From Sthenelais limicola (taxonomy: Eukaryota > Annelida > Polychaeta > Phyllodocida > Sigalionidae), in the NCBI GenBank assembly GCA_942159475.1, contig OW804096.1, positions 12,263,871-12,327,870 of the forward strand: DNA of 64,000 bases, given 5' to 3'. The first letter of the stretch is position 1. The number at the start of each line of letters is the position of its first letter. Position numbers and translations under genes: made by a program. Below, piece by piece: positions 1 through 11,524 of this stretch. The notes under the pieces were generated by a model, which was not told the DNA's origin, ran no database searches, and saw only the letters and a program-made list of their open reading frames with translations.

Positions 1-820
1 CCCATTAGGCATACATCATACGTAATAACCTATAAAGCAAACAGTCATATTACTTATGAAGGCCATACAGACATTGACATTTAACATGAACACATATGCT
101 TGTTAGTATTCACACTTACTGCAGTGCAGCAGTTCTCCTCAGCATTACACATATTGAATTACAAAATTGTTCCTTTATGTTCTTACTATCCACATTGTAT
201 TTATTGTGGATTTACGACATTCAAGGCTCTGTACAAAGTTGTAACAAAAAAAGGATTTTTACTGGCTGCATGTACAGGGCTCTAATTGTCAAGATGGCTT
301 ACATGGATCTCAAGTGAGGTTACATGGGTATTGTTTTCCCAAAGATAACTTTTTTCAAGGAAGTGATTTTGACGCCATTTCAATGCTATTCCATTCAGAA
401 GATTGCACATGCTTCGACCCACTTACAGCAGCTGGGCTGTACTGGGCTGATGCAATGTCACTGAGGGGAGTGAAGGGGAAGGGAGGGGAGGAATTGAATA
501 GAAACTACATGCTGAGAATTACTACCCGTTAGACAGGGGGCATCCAGTCCTAAATTAAAATACATAAGTTCAGTCTACACATAAGTCCAGTCTCTTCTGT
601 ACTTGGTTTCATAGTAAACCCCGTTCTATACTTTATCTAGTTCTGTAAAGCACGGGTTTAAATCCTGTTTAGGTCTGTAGCTTGTGTAAGGGCATACTCT
701 GGAAGACCTGTTATGAAGTCAGAATGTGTATGTTTTAGTTGCAATAAAGCATAAATATCCATCTATCAGAATGTGGATTAACCATTGTACGTTTTAGTTG
801 CAAAAAGCATAGATCTATCC
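1..820. other. No recognised feature
   Basis: AT-rich unique-looking sequence. A TTTTAGTTGCAATAAAGCAT word recurs imperfectly at 734 and 793. No convincing exon. Confidence 0.5.
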
Positions 821-821
821 A

Positions 822-1139
822 TCTGACGTTTTGCAGTCTTAATGGAATTATCATGGCACTTTATTTTATCGGTACTTTTGTCCCCTTATACTACGACTTG
901 TCGACATCAGAGGTAACATATGCTATATTTAATGCTGTATTTTGTTAACTTGAAATTTATTTTGTATATATCATAATACATCTCATAATACTTCTCTCGA
1001 TCAGCTTGGACTGAGATATAATGTAATTGTTACACAATGTCTTAGCTGAATAAAAAATTTAAAACAAACAAACTTTGGGGTTTGAGGTGAGAGGCTTTTC
1101 CTCCGTTTGAAGGGACCCTCTCATCTTTGGGCCTAGACT
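822..1139 (-). mobile_element. Family B element, interrupted
   Basis: 822-862 (TTTTGCAGTCTTAATGG) and 1077-1139 (GAGGTGAGAGGC to GGGCCTAGACTG) are the two sides of one family B copy split by the retroposon tail. The far end is missing. Confidence 0.7.
863..1071 (+). mobile_element. 5'-truncated retroposon tail inserted in a family B copy
   Basis: About 209 bases ending GAATAAAAAATTTAAAACA, flanked by ACTTT at 858-862 and 1072-1076. It splits a family B element whose sequence resumes on each side. The 3' AATAAA and A-rich end show plus orientation. Confidence 0.65.
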
Positions 1140-1148
1140 GAGTAAGAA

Positions 1149-1329
1149 CCTGCATACACACAGCCTATTTGCCTCCCGATTGCCCCCCGATTCGGGTCCC
1201 CTGATGAATCCTAGGATTTCATTTCCAATCCTGGTTGATGTTATTTCAAAAATATAAACCAGGATTTGAAATGAAACCATAGGATTCATCATGGGGCAAT
1301 CGGGGGCCAATCGGCTGTGTGTGTGCAGG
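1149..1329. mobile_element. Foldback element with ~85-bp inverted arms
   Basis: CCTGCATACACACAGCC at the left is mirrored by GGCTGTGTGTGTGCAGG at the right. Inner parts match too: GATGAATCCTAGGATTTC against GAAACCATAGGATTCATC, and AATCCTGGTT against AACCAGGATT. Only about 20 bases separate the arms. No target duplication was seen. Confidence 0.75.
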
Positions 1330-1341
1330 GTTTAAGGATAA

Positions 1342-1576
1342 GGGTCAGATTTTCATAAAATGTACAATTCGCCTTCACCAAACCTACCAAATAACCCACA
1401 TTTCAGACAAAAATCAGGTTCAAAATACAGTTCAACATAACCAGACAGATTTATTGAATGAATACAGTACAGAATACACTCAGGTATACCTAATATTGAT
1501 CAATTTTCACTCTAATTTAGCAGAATTTGATAAATGTGTAGAACTGTAGATGGTGCATTTTCTGAAAATCTGACCC
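1342..1576 (-). mobile_element. Family A MITE
   Basis: Family A reference: ~235 bp, no coding capacity, TIR GGGTCAGATTTTCAG continuing into AAAATGTACAATT. In this copy both ends are intact, and ATAA flanks it at 1338-1341 and 1577-1580 as a 4-bp target duplication. Confidence 0.85.
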
Positions 1577-2032
1577 ATAAGTCATGCAACAGGCCCCAGC
1601 CTTGATGCGAGGAGCGAATGCAATTTGCCTTATGATCCTTTACAACTGGAGACAACAGTAAAGTAGTGTTAAGACAGACAAGGTAGCACCAGTAAAACCT
1701 GCACCGACTTATGGCACCAATATCAGACCATCAGAGTAAAGATGAATATTTGATTCTCTGCTGCTGTAAGATGTTCCACAGCTCCCGTGCCATCATGTCT
1801 TCATGTAGTATCATGTCATAACGCCAATCTATAGGTCTTAGTATTAAAATTAGTCCAAAAACATTCTGTATATTAATATTGTCCTTATGTAATTAATGTA
1901 ACTTATGTAACCATATGTGTGTGATTGTTCTAAAGGTAGATGTTCGTTATGGACATATAGACTCTTAATTTTGTATGTTCTGCTTCTAATTGATGTTGTT
2001 ATCAATGTGTATATCAAGGTAACCGGTTTTGT

Positions 2033-2230
2033 TTTTTTTGTTTTTTTTTATTAGAAACGTTTATTAATCGATACACAAAATAATATGACAATATACAATC
2101 TATTCTTGCAGAGTACAGTGACATGTGTATAATTGGTAGGAAATGAGCCTCATAGACATAGGCTGAAAATATCATACATGTATAAGAGATTACAATAAAT
2201 ATTAAAAGAAAACAAACAAACAAATGTGAC
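2033..2230 (-). mobile_element. Possible 5'-truncated LINE 3' end
   Basis: On the minus strand the sequence runs through AATAAACG into an A/C tail at 2033-2050, much like the tail of the NADAR LINE. The body is AT-rich and too short to assign. Confidence 0.35.
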
Positions 2231-2233
2231 TTA

Positions 2234-2382
2234 AAATGTGATCCGTTTTTAGGAAAATGAGGGGGTCATAAGTCGCAAAATATGGATTTTGAGCTATCAT
2301 ATTTGAAAAGAGGAGATCAAGCCGACTCCAATGATAGTTAACACAGGACACCTAATATGTATTTCTATATTCTAACTGTGGG
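2234..2382 (+). mobile_element. Family C element, truncated
   Basis: Family C left part: GGAAAATGAG, CATAAGTCGCAAAA, then TTGAAAAGAGGAGATCAAGC. It breaks off at 2382, where a family B fragment begins. Confidence 0.75.
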
Positions 2383-2434
2383 ACGAGAGGCTTTCCCTTC
2401 ATTTGAAGGGACTCGCTCAACTTTGGGCCTAGAC
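2383..2434 (-). mobile_element. Family B fragment
   Basis: GACGAGAGGCTTTCCC to TTGGGCCTAGACTG, the terminal ~50 bases of family B, abutting the family C fragment. Confidence 0.7.
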
Positions 2435-2684
2435 TGTATACAGAAGTGCTGAAATACAGTAATATAAGTGGAGTGGAATAAAATGCGATGAAATAAAGAT
2501 CTAGAAGGATGGAACAAGATGGAACTAAAATAACTACACAGTTATAATTTGTGTTTGTTTGAGAAATACCAGAGGAGGCAGCAATAAGTAATCAAGTTTG
2601 CTGAGGATTTTCTAGTATTTCCAATCCATTGTTTGCTCTGCCGGTTCAGTTCTTAAATAAATACAGATTTTGCCTCTTATTTAT

Positions 2685-2914
2685 GGGTCAGATCCTCAAA
2701 AAATGCACAATTGGCCTTCACATATCCTCCCAAATAACCCAAATTTGAGAATAAAATCAGGTTCATAATACGGTTCAACATAACCAGACAGATTTATTGA
2801 ACGAATACAATACATAATACACTCAGATATACTCAGTATTTATCATGTTTCACTCTAGCAGAGTTTGATAGATGTGTAGAACTGTAGATCGTGCATTTTC
2901 TGAAAATCTTACCC
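2685..2914 (-). mobile_element. Family A MITE
   Basis: Left end GGGTCAGATCCTCA, right end GAAAATCTTACCC; both ends slightly diverged. The flanks are TTAT and TATA, so the target duplication is unclear. Confidence 0.8.
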
Positions 2915-3216
2915 TATATCCATTATTCAATCGATTTTGTTTTCTACCAGGATGTTCCACAGATGCATTAAATGACATGTTCCAGCATTATCATGTCATT
3001 ATCATGTGATAATGCCAATCTTATTATAGATCTAACCCTCATAATATGACGTAAACCCATAATTTGAAACAGGCTGATTCAATGAAGATCCTTCATCTCT
3101 TTTATTGCAAATTGGTTCCATTTCCCTCGGATGGGACTCATAAATAATCAACTCCACAAACTCAGGGCTATAGATCTGTATATCGCTGGCGTTGGGAGAA
3201 TGGTAGAATATGTGTA

Positions 3217-3437
3217 TACAATCTAAGCCCAAATATGAGAAAGTCCCTTCAAACGGAGGGAAAGCCTCTCGCCTCAAACCGCAAAGTGCCATCATAATTC
3301 CATCAAGACCGCAAAATGTCATTATAATCCCATTAGAACGCCCAGTCATAGGCCAGGAAACCGATAAGCGAAGTAGGCGTCCAATCACTGACATTCCATT
3401 CTTATCTGATCAGAGGGTTTGTACCTGGAGTGTATAG
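3217..3437 (+). mobile_element. Family B element, complete
   Basis: Family B reference: ~220 bp, ends related to CAGTCTAGGCCCAAA in inverted orientation, internal CTTCAAACGGAGGGAAAGCC, AAGTGCCAT and GGAAACCGATAAGCGAAG. This copy runs from CAATCTAAGCCCAAA to ACCTGGAGTGTATAG. Confidence 0.75.
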
Positions 3438-3439
3438 AA

Positions 3440-3995
3440 CGCGATGAAAAATACCCTTTGAAATATTTTATTCATTTATAGTTTCCTTAATTTGTCAAAA
3501 TACAAAAAAATATATATAAACCGTAGAAGAAGGCTTGTTCTTCAAATTGATGGATACTTATCAACAGGTCCTGCCATGGAAATTAAGTATGAGAAATGAT
3601 GAAAATTATATATAGAATATTATAGAATTAATAAACTCCTCCTTGATAATGGGCGTATGTTGCCCGAAACGTCGGAACCCCAAACAAAACCAACACCTAA
3701 ATGCCCCAAGTCCTGTTGTTTCCTTGTTCGGGATTGAATTCACTCCCTTCGAATTTATTATAAAATTATATGATAAGGAAAGTAATAATAATAGTTCTTT
3801 ATTATGTTGTCGAATTTTGGCTTATTTGTGATTCCTTTAAAGCATTTGAAAATGGTGCAATATTGGCTGCATGAATGATGCTTTAGACCGAGCTCTGGAC
3901 TAGTTCCTTGTCAGCGTCACGTGACACGGAACAGACGCTGGCGCATGTCAGATGCAACAGGGGGATTATGGGTCAGCCACAACCATCAGAACAAT
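3440..3995. other. No recognised gene
   Basis: AT-rich. The word GATAATGGGCGTATGTTGCC with CGAAACGTCGGAA at 3644-3672 looks like part of a dispersed repeat or exon fragment but is too short to place. Confidence 0.4.
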
Positions 3996-4045
3996 GCCCC
4001 CTCCCACCCCCACCCCCCACCCCCACCCCCACCCCACCACCCCAC
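3996..4045 (+). repeat. C-rich microsatellite (ACCCCC)n
   Basis: Runs of C broken by single A bases, about 50 bp, followed by three GAAATAT units at 4050-4072. Confidence 0.9.
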
Positions 4046-4950
4046 CAACATGAAATATGAAATATGAAATATGGCCTGGAATGGAATCATCACTATTCCC
4101 CATCGTTCGTCCTTATAACAAATGTTGATTTGCTGAGAAATAATGCTGATAAGGGACATCATTGGCTCGCTCATGCTGGCTTCTGTCACAGATTCCATCA
4201 GTAATTTTAGAAAATATCTGGAGAGTGAAAGGGATGGGTTTAAGGGGGTGATTATGGGTTTAAAACCCTTCTTTTCAAAGTCATCATGTTGGAGGGGTAT
4301 TTTACATTAATAAAATTAATGAAATAATTTATTCTTACCTATCATGTGCTGAATAACTACAAAAACAATTATTATATACAAATTATATGCTTTTACACTA
4401 GATACTAATAACACTCTAAACATAATTATAATTATGATATCATTTATTGCTTTCAAGTATGATGATCTATAGTTTCGACATTATCGTCTTCAGTATGTAT
4501 AGCACACATATTTCGCCTAGAATTACCGTAAATTGACGAAATTTTGTAGGAGACCCGAGCCCCCTTGCATTCCCTTGCGATATTCCTTTTTAAGGGATAG
4601 ATAAATGGTAAAATAGACCGCTGAATCATGGACGAATATTTCTTTAAACCTTCAACAAAATATAGAAATAAGATCAGATGTTATAGAATAATCGCAAGTA
4701 CTTTTTCCATTATTTTTCCATTTGTTTTCAAATATGTCACTAGAATTTGTGAAATCCTTTTACACCGACTATACAATATAGACGGATCTTCCCGCACCCC
4801 ATATTGGATCTGGGATAGGTTTGGATAGCTATCTCTTCCCAATCATCTCCCCCCCTCCCCCCACCCTCCCCCTCCCCCTCCCCCATGCTGGAGGAAGGGT
4901 AATTTCTATTAGTGCCTCCTCCTCCTGTAGTCATGCGACATGGGATGATC
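4046..4950. other. No recognised gene; pyrimidine runs at the end
   Basis: AT-rich to 4830, then C/T-rich runs at 4845-4885 leading into the GA tract. Confidence 0.4.
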
Positions 4951-5512
4951 ATCTCTTGATCTGGGGGAATCCCCGTGCCACGGGTGGAGAGGAGGCAGAT
5001 GACAGGGCCAGATAGCGTGGGGTGGGGGGGGGGGCAGGATGGGGGGAGGACGGGGGTAGAGGAGGAAGGGGGGGGGGAGGAGGAGGAGGAGGAGGAAGAG
5101 GAGGAGGAAGAGGAGGAGGAAGAGGAGGAGGCGGAGGATGACGAGAGAGAAGACGAGGTGGAGGAGAGGGAGGAGTAGGAGGAGGGGGAGGACGGGGAGG
5201 GGGAGAGAAGATCGAGAAGGAGGATGCGGGGAAGAGGGTAGGAGGTGGGGGGGGGGGGCTTGGAGGAAGAGGAAGGGGAAGAGGGGTAAGAGGAAGAGGG
5301 GTATTATATAGGAGCAGAAGGTGGAAGAGAAAGAGGAAGAAAAGGAGGAGGAGAACGATGGGGAGGGGGAACATGAGGAGGGGAAAAGGAAGCTTAGAAG
5401 AGGAAGGAGGAGGTGGAACAGAGGGATAGGTATAGGGCGGGTGAGGGAAGGTGGACGGAGGGAAGAAGAAGAAGAAGAAGAAGAAGAGACGAATACGGAG
5501 GAGGAGCAATGT
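4950..5512. repeat. Polypurine tract (GA-rich)
   Basis: About 560 bases of nearly pure purine on the plus strand, chiefly GAGGAG and GGGG runs. It explains the long Pro/Ser-rich and Glu-rich open frames here. Confidence 0.95.
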
Positions 5513-5513
5513 A

Positions 5514-5693
5514 TAGTTGAACCTCTCTATTGAGACCACCCTTGGGACTAAGAGAAACTGGTCTTAATAGCGAGGTGATCTCATTAGAGGGGCTAATCTA
5601 ATAAGAGAAAAGAGCAATTTGGGACTGAGAGAAACTGGTCTTAATAGAGGGGTAGTCTCTATAGAGAGGTGGTCTTTATGCGAGGTTCCACTG
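5514..5693. mobile_element. Family E: Tc1/pogo-like MITE
   Basis: Starts AGTTGAACCTCTCTA and ends GAGGTTCCACTG with TA on each side, the TIR type CAGTGGAACCTC seen in mariner/pogo-derived short elements. The inside carries two copies of GAGAAACTGGTCTTAATAG. Confidence 0.7.
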
Positions 5694-6191
5694 TATATGA
5701 TGAAGAGAAAAGGGCGAAGAGGTGAATTAAAGAGAAAGATGTGAAGGATGAGGTTTGTTGAATCACCCGTCCGCTGGATGTATGGGGGGAGGGGAGGGGA
5801 GGGGGGAGATGTCAAGGGTAGATAACAAGGGGGAGGAGGCTGGAGGAAGAGACATGGAGAGCGTGTACATGCTGCACTGCATGACTAACCCTACAGTGGA
5901 TCCAGCCTAAGTTGGACCTCGCATATTCATACCGCATCCACCCACTCAAACCCTCCCCACCAACCAGGAGGAGTGTGGGCCATGTTGTGGTGACCTAGGG
6001 CGGGTAGAATGACAACAGGCACCACGAGGCCCCATGTGTTGCACTCATCTACAAGCTAGCACACAGTGCCACTGGTATCTACATCTTTTTAACAAACAAA
6101 ACAATTGCACTAACTAAGAGATTAATCCCTTACCTTGTCAGCCTACTACCTAAACTATTGCAGTAGTTCACATCCCAGATCTACCTCTTGA

Positions 6192-6373
6192 TCACTTGGT
6201 GTTGATGCTGGATTCGCCAACTTTCAGGCAAGCAGCAGTTTTCTTGATCCATGAGTCTGCTGCTGGTGTACCTAATTTAGGGGTGACACCTTCGAAATAT
6301 TCAGAAGCATTGTATATAAGCTGTCTAGCTTGACTGTTCAGAGGTTTCCCTCTTTTCAATGCTTCAGCCATTT
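6192..6373 (-). other. Possible exon with a helix-turn-helix start, unrecognised
   Basis: From an internal ATG at 6373 the frame reads MAEALKRGKPLNSQARQLIY, then a Phe-rich bend and KKTAACLKVGESSI. This pattern (conserved QAR-x-hydrophobic-Y, then a KTA-x-x-L-x-V-x-x-SSI turn) resembles the N-terminal DNA-binding part of some transposase-derived invertebrate proteins. The frame stops at TGA after INTK; a GTGATC just before it could be a splice donor. The frame is also open upstream to 6674 with a hydrophobic stretch, which may be chance. I cannot name it. Confidence 0.25.
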
Positions 6374-6674
6374 TCGTTGAATAATTCCAATCAATCACAG
6401 GAGTATATAAATAAAAAATCCAGAAATAGGGTATACAAAATGTAATGTAAAATTCCCTAAAAAAGACTAGCTTTGAAGAATATTCACAGAGATGAAACTG
6501 TGGTACACACAAGCATGGAAGCAGAAGTGTGAATGACCATGTACTAAGACCAAGGAGAGATACTCCCAGGAAAATGAGGCAGCACATGGTTATTTCTTGT
6601 CTGCCTTGCTTTTTAAAATATTCACCTTTATTAAAATTTCTCTCCCAATATTTCTCATAAAATGCACTAGCCAT

Positions 6675-8097
6675 GAGCTATAATTACTATATCATGATAT
6701 CATATTCATAAAGAAATCATATTTGGATAAGGATTTAAATACATTATTTTATATTTTTAATTTGTAAAAGAATCTCATAGTCAGGGATCTCCCTTCAGAG
6801 CCCATGTTGGAATTCTTTCATTCCACAAAATGTTGTGGTATGGTTAGCTATGGTTTGGCTATCAGTAGACTGATAGAACAGGCCAAATATCACAGATTGG
6901 GGTGTAGAACTGTCAACAAAGCTATCAAGAAGGTAGTAAAAAGGCCTTTCAGAGAATTCTTTATGAAGGCAGAGGTTAAAGTCTTGTCAAATGATACAAG
7001 ATCATAGGGACACACTATGCCTGCTTGCAAGGGAGTGACAAATGACCAACAGACGGTTTAGGCACCACATCACCCTAGTGTATAGTCTATTCAGAATCCC
7101 CTGCTTGTCCCCAGATCAAACTTTAATTTTCTATGAAAGTTATTGCAACACAATTAAATTATAATTTGCTCCAAGGAAAATCGCCCCTATCAGCCAAGCA
7201 CATGTCATTGTTTGTTATTGCTAACATGTGGCCCCTGTGAGTGACACACACACAGAGCCAGGCATTGGCTCAATGTAGGTCGCCTGAGCCCTCTGCCCCT
7301 CCTCCCGCTATAATGAGGACCAACTTAGACTGGATGCACTGTACATGTATAGTACCGTGGCCCAACACACTCAGTACCACTCCTCAGGGACCTGAAACAG
7401 CAAGCTTGTATAGGCCTACATGTACGCTTTTTACATTGGTAAATACTTCAGGTCCCCTTCATATATAGACAAAAGATGCCAATACAATAGTTTCTCTTTA
7501 CTTTGAAATATCCCATGACGTCTTGTAATTGATATGGTGTTTAAAGACAGTTACATTTTGTAATTCTAGAAAGAAAGTTCAAGACCCTTATAATCAGAAA
7601 GTCTTTCTATACACATAACTTAAGTTGGACTGGTGAAAATAGATTTGCTTGTTTTATTTACTTAACCTGATAAAGTAAATTGAATAATGAAGTAAGGTGA
7701 CTGTAAATGAAATAAAAAAAAAAGAAAAAAAACACTAAATACCAACAAGACCAAATTTATTATCTTTATTCATGGAATCACCACTTAAATTCCTGCTTCC
7801 CCGATATACAATGGTTAAATCCCCCTCTATACCACTTATTGTATGTGCCAGTGAACGTTATCAATACTTGCCGGTGTTGTATGTTAATACAAGAATTGGA
7901 AGCCTATTGGAAGCCTAATCAGTCGCGATAATATGTGAAAACAGCACAGGAAAGGAATTCGCTGGGGCTCCGAAATATATGGACTTTTATGAAGCCTTGT
8001 AGCAACAAAATAAAACGAAATGAATATCTCCAAAATTTGGTCAAATGACTTTTAGATGGGATGGAAAAGAATGGAACAAAAAGTTAAAAAATCTTTA
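6675..8097. other. No recognised feature
   Basis: Mixed-composition sequence with an A-rich run at 7711-7732 after AATAAA, perhaps a worn retroposon tail. The open frame at 6804-7007 has no recognisable motif. Confidence 0.4.
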
Positions 8098-8262
8098 CAC
8101 TCTAGGCCCAAACCCCTAGATCAGATAGTATAATGGTATGTCAGCCAACTTCGCTAATCGGTTTCCTGGCCTAAGACTCAGCGTTTTAATGGGAACATAA
8201 TGACATTTCGCGGTCTTACTGGAATTACAATGACAGTTTGCAACTTTGGGCCTAGACTGGGG
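8098..8262 (-). mobile_element. Family B element
   Basis: ACACTCTAGGCCCAAA at the left and TTTGGGCCTAGACTGG at the right, with CGCTAATCGGTTTCCTGGCC inside. It is shortened relative to the complete copies. Confidence 0.75.
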
Positions 8263-9199
8263 CTCAGAGCTCTATATATTCAATATCTTTTGGAGGACAT
8301 TTTTTAAGAAAACCTTCGTCAAATGACGTTTAAATGGGTTGGAAAAGAATAGAACAGAAAATATGTTGGCTGAGGGTGCAGCTTTGACTCTTGAGCCACC
8401 GTACATGATGAATAAAACACATTTCCTTATGGTGGCTCAAAACATCTGGACTAGATTTGGATGAAATGAAATGGATACCTACCAGTAGGATGTACTCTCC
8501 CCATGCCAGTCCCCTCTCATCCCTTTTTATTCGCTTTCATCCGATCACGACTGATATCAACTTGGAGATGTAGCTGTATTTTTTATTTATAATAATTTAT
8601 TACTATTTTATATCGCTAAAGGCAGATGGTAGAGCCTGTAAGTCGGGTCGAGGAGTTGAGTGGTGAAAGGTTAGACGCCATCTTGATGAAAGAAGAGTAA
8701 ATCGAGGGAAAAATGGAATTTGTGGTTGATGACTATTTGTCTCTTTTTGTGATTTATAAAGTCTATGAGAGGGACTGAGAGGTGGTAGGATGGTAACGGG
8801 TAAGGCATCGGTCTGTTTATGAGTCAGTTTCGCTCTGGAATAAACATTTTCTTAAATTTATAATTAGGAAGAAAAATGTTGATAGGAAACCAACTATCTT
8901 TTCCTTCCCCTTTGGTTCAATATATACGGTGGCATAAACATTATATCTATTACAAATTAAACAAAACATAGAATGGAACTTAATTTTTCAAGGTAATATG
9001 TATTGGACGAGATTCCGCATATAAACCTTAGTGACTGAATTGCCATGAAGTATTTAAAAACCACAAGGAAAACCGAGTTAAGATTATAATAAAAGCGTTA
9101 TATTTCGCTTATTTAAAGAATTTTGCTTTTCCCAATCCAATGTAGTAGCAGTATTTACTCGATTCATGCGATACTACCACTTTTGTTTGCTTGCTTGTT
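8263..9199. other. No recognised feature
   Basis: AT-rich; the TTTAGATGGGATGGAAAAGA word at 8051 returns as TTTAAATGGGTTGGAAAAGA at 8329, so a diverged local duplication is likely. Confidence 0.4.
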
Positions 9200-9360
9200 T
9201 GTTTCTTTTTTTCCTTCTTTATTCGACAAGATATCATACAGGGGACGATGATGTCAGCTTATACCTAGTAATGACATTTAACATAAAGTACAACAAAAGA
9301 TCTATAACATTCCATATGGAGTACCTCATGCTTAGGGCAGGCTTACGTTAATAAACATAC
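9200..9360 (-). mobile_element. Possible LINE 3' remnant
   Basis: The minus strand reads GAATAAAGAAGGAAAAAAAG, an AATAAA plus A-rich end, after AT-rich sequence. Too short to classify. Confidence 0.3.
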
Positions 9361-9518
9361 ACATCCACGTTAATGGTTACATTTCAATATAAGAACTAAA
9401 GAAGGACAAAATAAGATTTGATAAGAATATTTTGGGGGTTTTGAAATACAATTAAAAGACAAGAGATGACAATAAATGATTAAAAAGAACTAAAGTAGTA
9501 GTGTTCTTCTCATCTAAT

Positions 9519-9571
9519 GGGTAAGATTTTCAGAAAATGTACAATTGTACATTTTCTGGCGATTGCTGCCC
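9519..9571. mobile_element. Solo-TIR family A derivative, 53 bp
   Basis: The two family A ends joined directly: GGGTAAGATTTTCAG at one side, TGGCGATTGCTGCCC at the other, meeting at ACAATTGTAC. The whole interior is missing. The two ends are of the two different terminal types. Confidence 0.75.
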
Positions 9572-9655
9572 TGGCACATTCTACAAATGTATCTCTTACT
9601 TTGATTTAGAAAGATCTTCCCCCAAAGGTGTTATATTATATAGTCTTCGTATAAT

Positions 9656-9865
9656 GGTTCAGATGGTCAGAAAATCAATGGCTCTACGCATTAGTAAATT
9701 CAGTTAAATTAAGCTGATAAATACTAGGTTTATCTGAGTATATTTGGTGTTGCAATGTTTCAATTAATGTGTTTGGTTTTGTTGAACTGTTCTTCATTTT
9801 TGGCTTACATTTGACTAATTTGTGAGAAATGAAGGCAAATTGTACATTTTCTGACGACTTTACCC
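9656..9865 (+). mobile_element. Family A MITE, diverged
   Basis: GGTTCAGATGGTCAG to TGACGACTTTACCC, with TAAATACTAGG and TATATTTGGTGTTGC inside. Confidence 0.7.
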
Positions 9866-10084
9866 TAAATAGCCTAACAATAGGAAGGCAGGAGGAGTGC
9901 GTCACAATAGGTCAAGAGTTAGGTGACACCTAATATCAGGTGTCACAAGGCAGTGACAGAGTGACAGCCAGGCCGGAAGAGGAGGGGCTTCAGCGTGTAA
10001 TATCCCGCCCCAAGTACTTGATGACGTAACTTAATGGCATGGTCAGAAGTCTATAGGTGCCTCCCACCCAGTCTGGGCTCTAGT

Positions 10085-10319
10085 GGGTCAGATTTTCAGA
10101 AAATGCACAATCTACATTTCTACACATCCCTCAAATTCTGCTAATTTAGAGTGAAAAATGATAACTACTGATTATATTTGAGTGTATTCTGTATTGTATT
10201 CATTCAATAAATCTGTCTGGTTATGTTGAACTGTATTTCAAACCTAATTTTCTTTTTAAATGTCGGTTATTTAAGAGGATTAGTGAAGGCGAATTGTACA
10301 TTTTCTGAAGATCTAACCC
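10085..10319 (+). mobile_element. Family A MITE
   Basis: GGGTCAGATTTTCAG to GAAGATCTAACCC, full length. Ends on a short tandem CTATGGCGAG array. Confidence 0.85.
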
Positions 10320-10321
10320 CT

Positions 10322-10660
10322 ATGGCGAGCTATGGCGAGTTATGGCGAGGGTCATAAATTAAATAGTTAGAGATATCTCCAAATATTTGGAGATATCGCT
10401 AACTCTGTTATTGGTATCCATAAATGCATTATAAATATTGATGATACTATTTTAGATATTAGATATATATTATCTGGAAAGGAAAAATGATATCAAAATC
10501 TGTAATGCATTTATAGATATTGATAAATGCAATACAGATTTCGACAATGATATGATATGTAATGTAGTTACCAATATCTGTAATGTACTTACCGATATAT
10601 CCCTTTATAGATATCTCCAAATAAAGCTATTAGAGATATCTGCAAAATTTGAGAGACCTG
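10322..10660. repeat. AT-rich block with palindromes and GATATCTCC words
   Basis: Starts with three TATGGCGAG units, then a 38-bp palindrome at 10366-10403 (one mismatch pair, centre CAAATATTTG). Words TAATGCATT, ATAGATATTGATAAATGC and AATATCTGTAATG recur, and GATATCTCCAAAT returns at 10610. No coding potential. Confidence 0.7.
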
Positions 10661-11226
10661 TTAATACAAAAACCAAAATATATGGTCCCTATCTAAACTC
10701 TAACATTCAACTTATCTAGATGTCACTTTTGTTATAGTATTATGTTTAAATAAATAGGAATTAAATAAACTCTTTGGAGCGCCCCTGAAAACTGAATTGT
10801 AGTGGGGTTTGTCCTAAAAGTGATTCAGAAAACATTTTGGTCTAAACAGAAATAGGCAAAATCTTCCTCACAAAAACACAATTCAGTTGGGAACAAGAAA
10901 GGAAATAGGAGAAAATGGAGGAGGAGCATTTCACAGTTGTTCCTTACAAACCACTAGCGACACTCCGCGGGCTGACGATTAATGATTCAATTTACGATTA
11001 CAAGGTGATGTGGAGTGACAGCCTCCCATCAGTGGTCAGCTAATGGTCAGTCAGGGCTGCCCTCTCACTGCTTGACCCCTCCCTAGTGCCACATTGTCCA
11101 CCGCAACTACCTCGCAAACTGGACGTTAGGGGGCACTGACAGAAGCTCTCGCACCTTCTCGTTCAAGTCTCGCGTGAATGGATTGGAACAAGAGACATCT
11201 GCTTTGTTGTACGTTTCTGTATTAAA
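10661..11226. other. No recognised feature
   Basis: Moderate GC from 10940 to 11160; no repeat or exon recognised. Confidence 0.4.
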
Positions 11227-11459
11227 GGGTGAAGTCTGCAGAAAATGGACAATTGGCAGCTCTACACAAAACTGAGTAAATTCTGCTATTTATTCAGATT
11301 TGACAGGAAGATGACAAATACTAGGTATATCTGAGTATATTTGGTATTGTCTTGATTCTAGTAGTCTGTTCGATTATGTGAAGCTGTATTTAGTCCTAAA
11401 TTTAGTTTGTTTGAGAGGAATTTAGAAAGCGGATTGTAAATTTGTTGACGATTTGACCC
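11227..11459 (+). mobile_element. Family A MITE
   Basis: GGGTGAAGTCTGCAG at the left, GACGATTTGACCC at the right; the interior is family A but diverged. Confidence 0.8.
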
Positions 11460-11524
11460 ATGAGCCCGCGATTGTCATGGCCCGAAATCGTAGCAAATGG
11501 AAGCTGTAAATTTGAGGTTGGGCG

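Noticed and set aside
2685..2914. Family A copies as tRNA-derived SINEs
   Set aside because: No A/B box promoter or A-tail; clear TIRs and 4-bp duplications show a DNA element.
4949..5539. Long Pro/Ser/Leu-rich open frames
   Set aside because: They are translations of the polypurine tract; lack of stops follows from composition, and overlapping frames are equally open.
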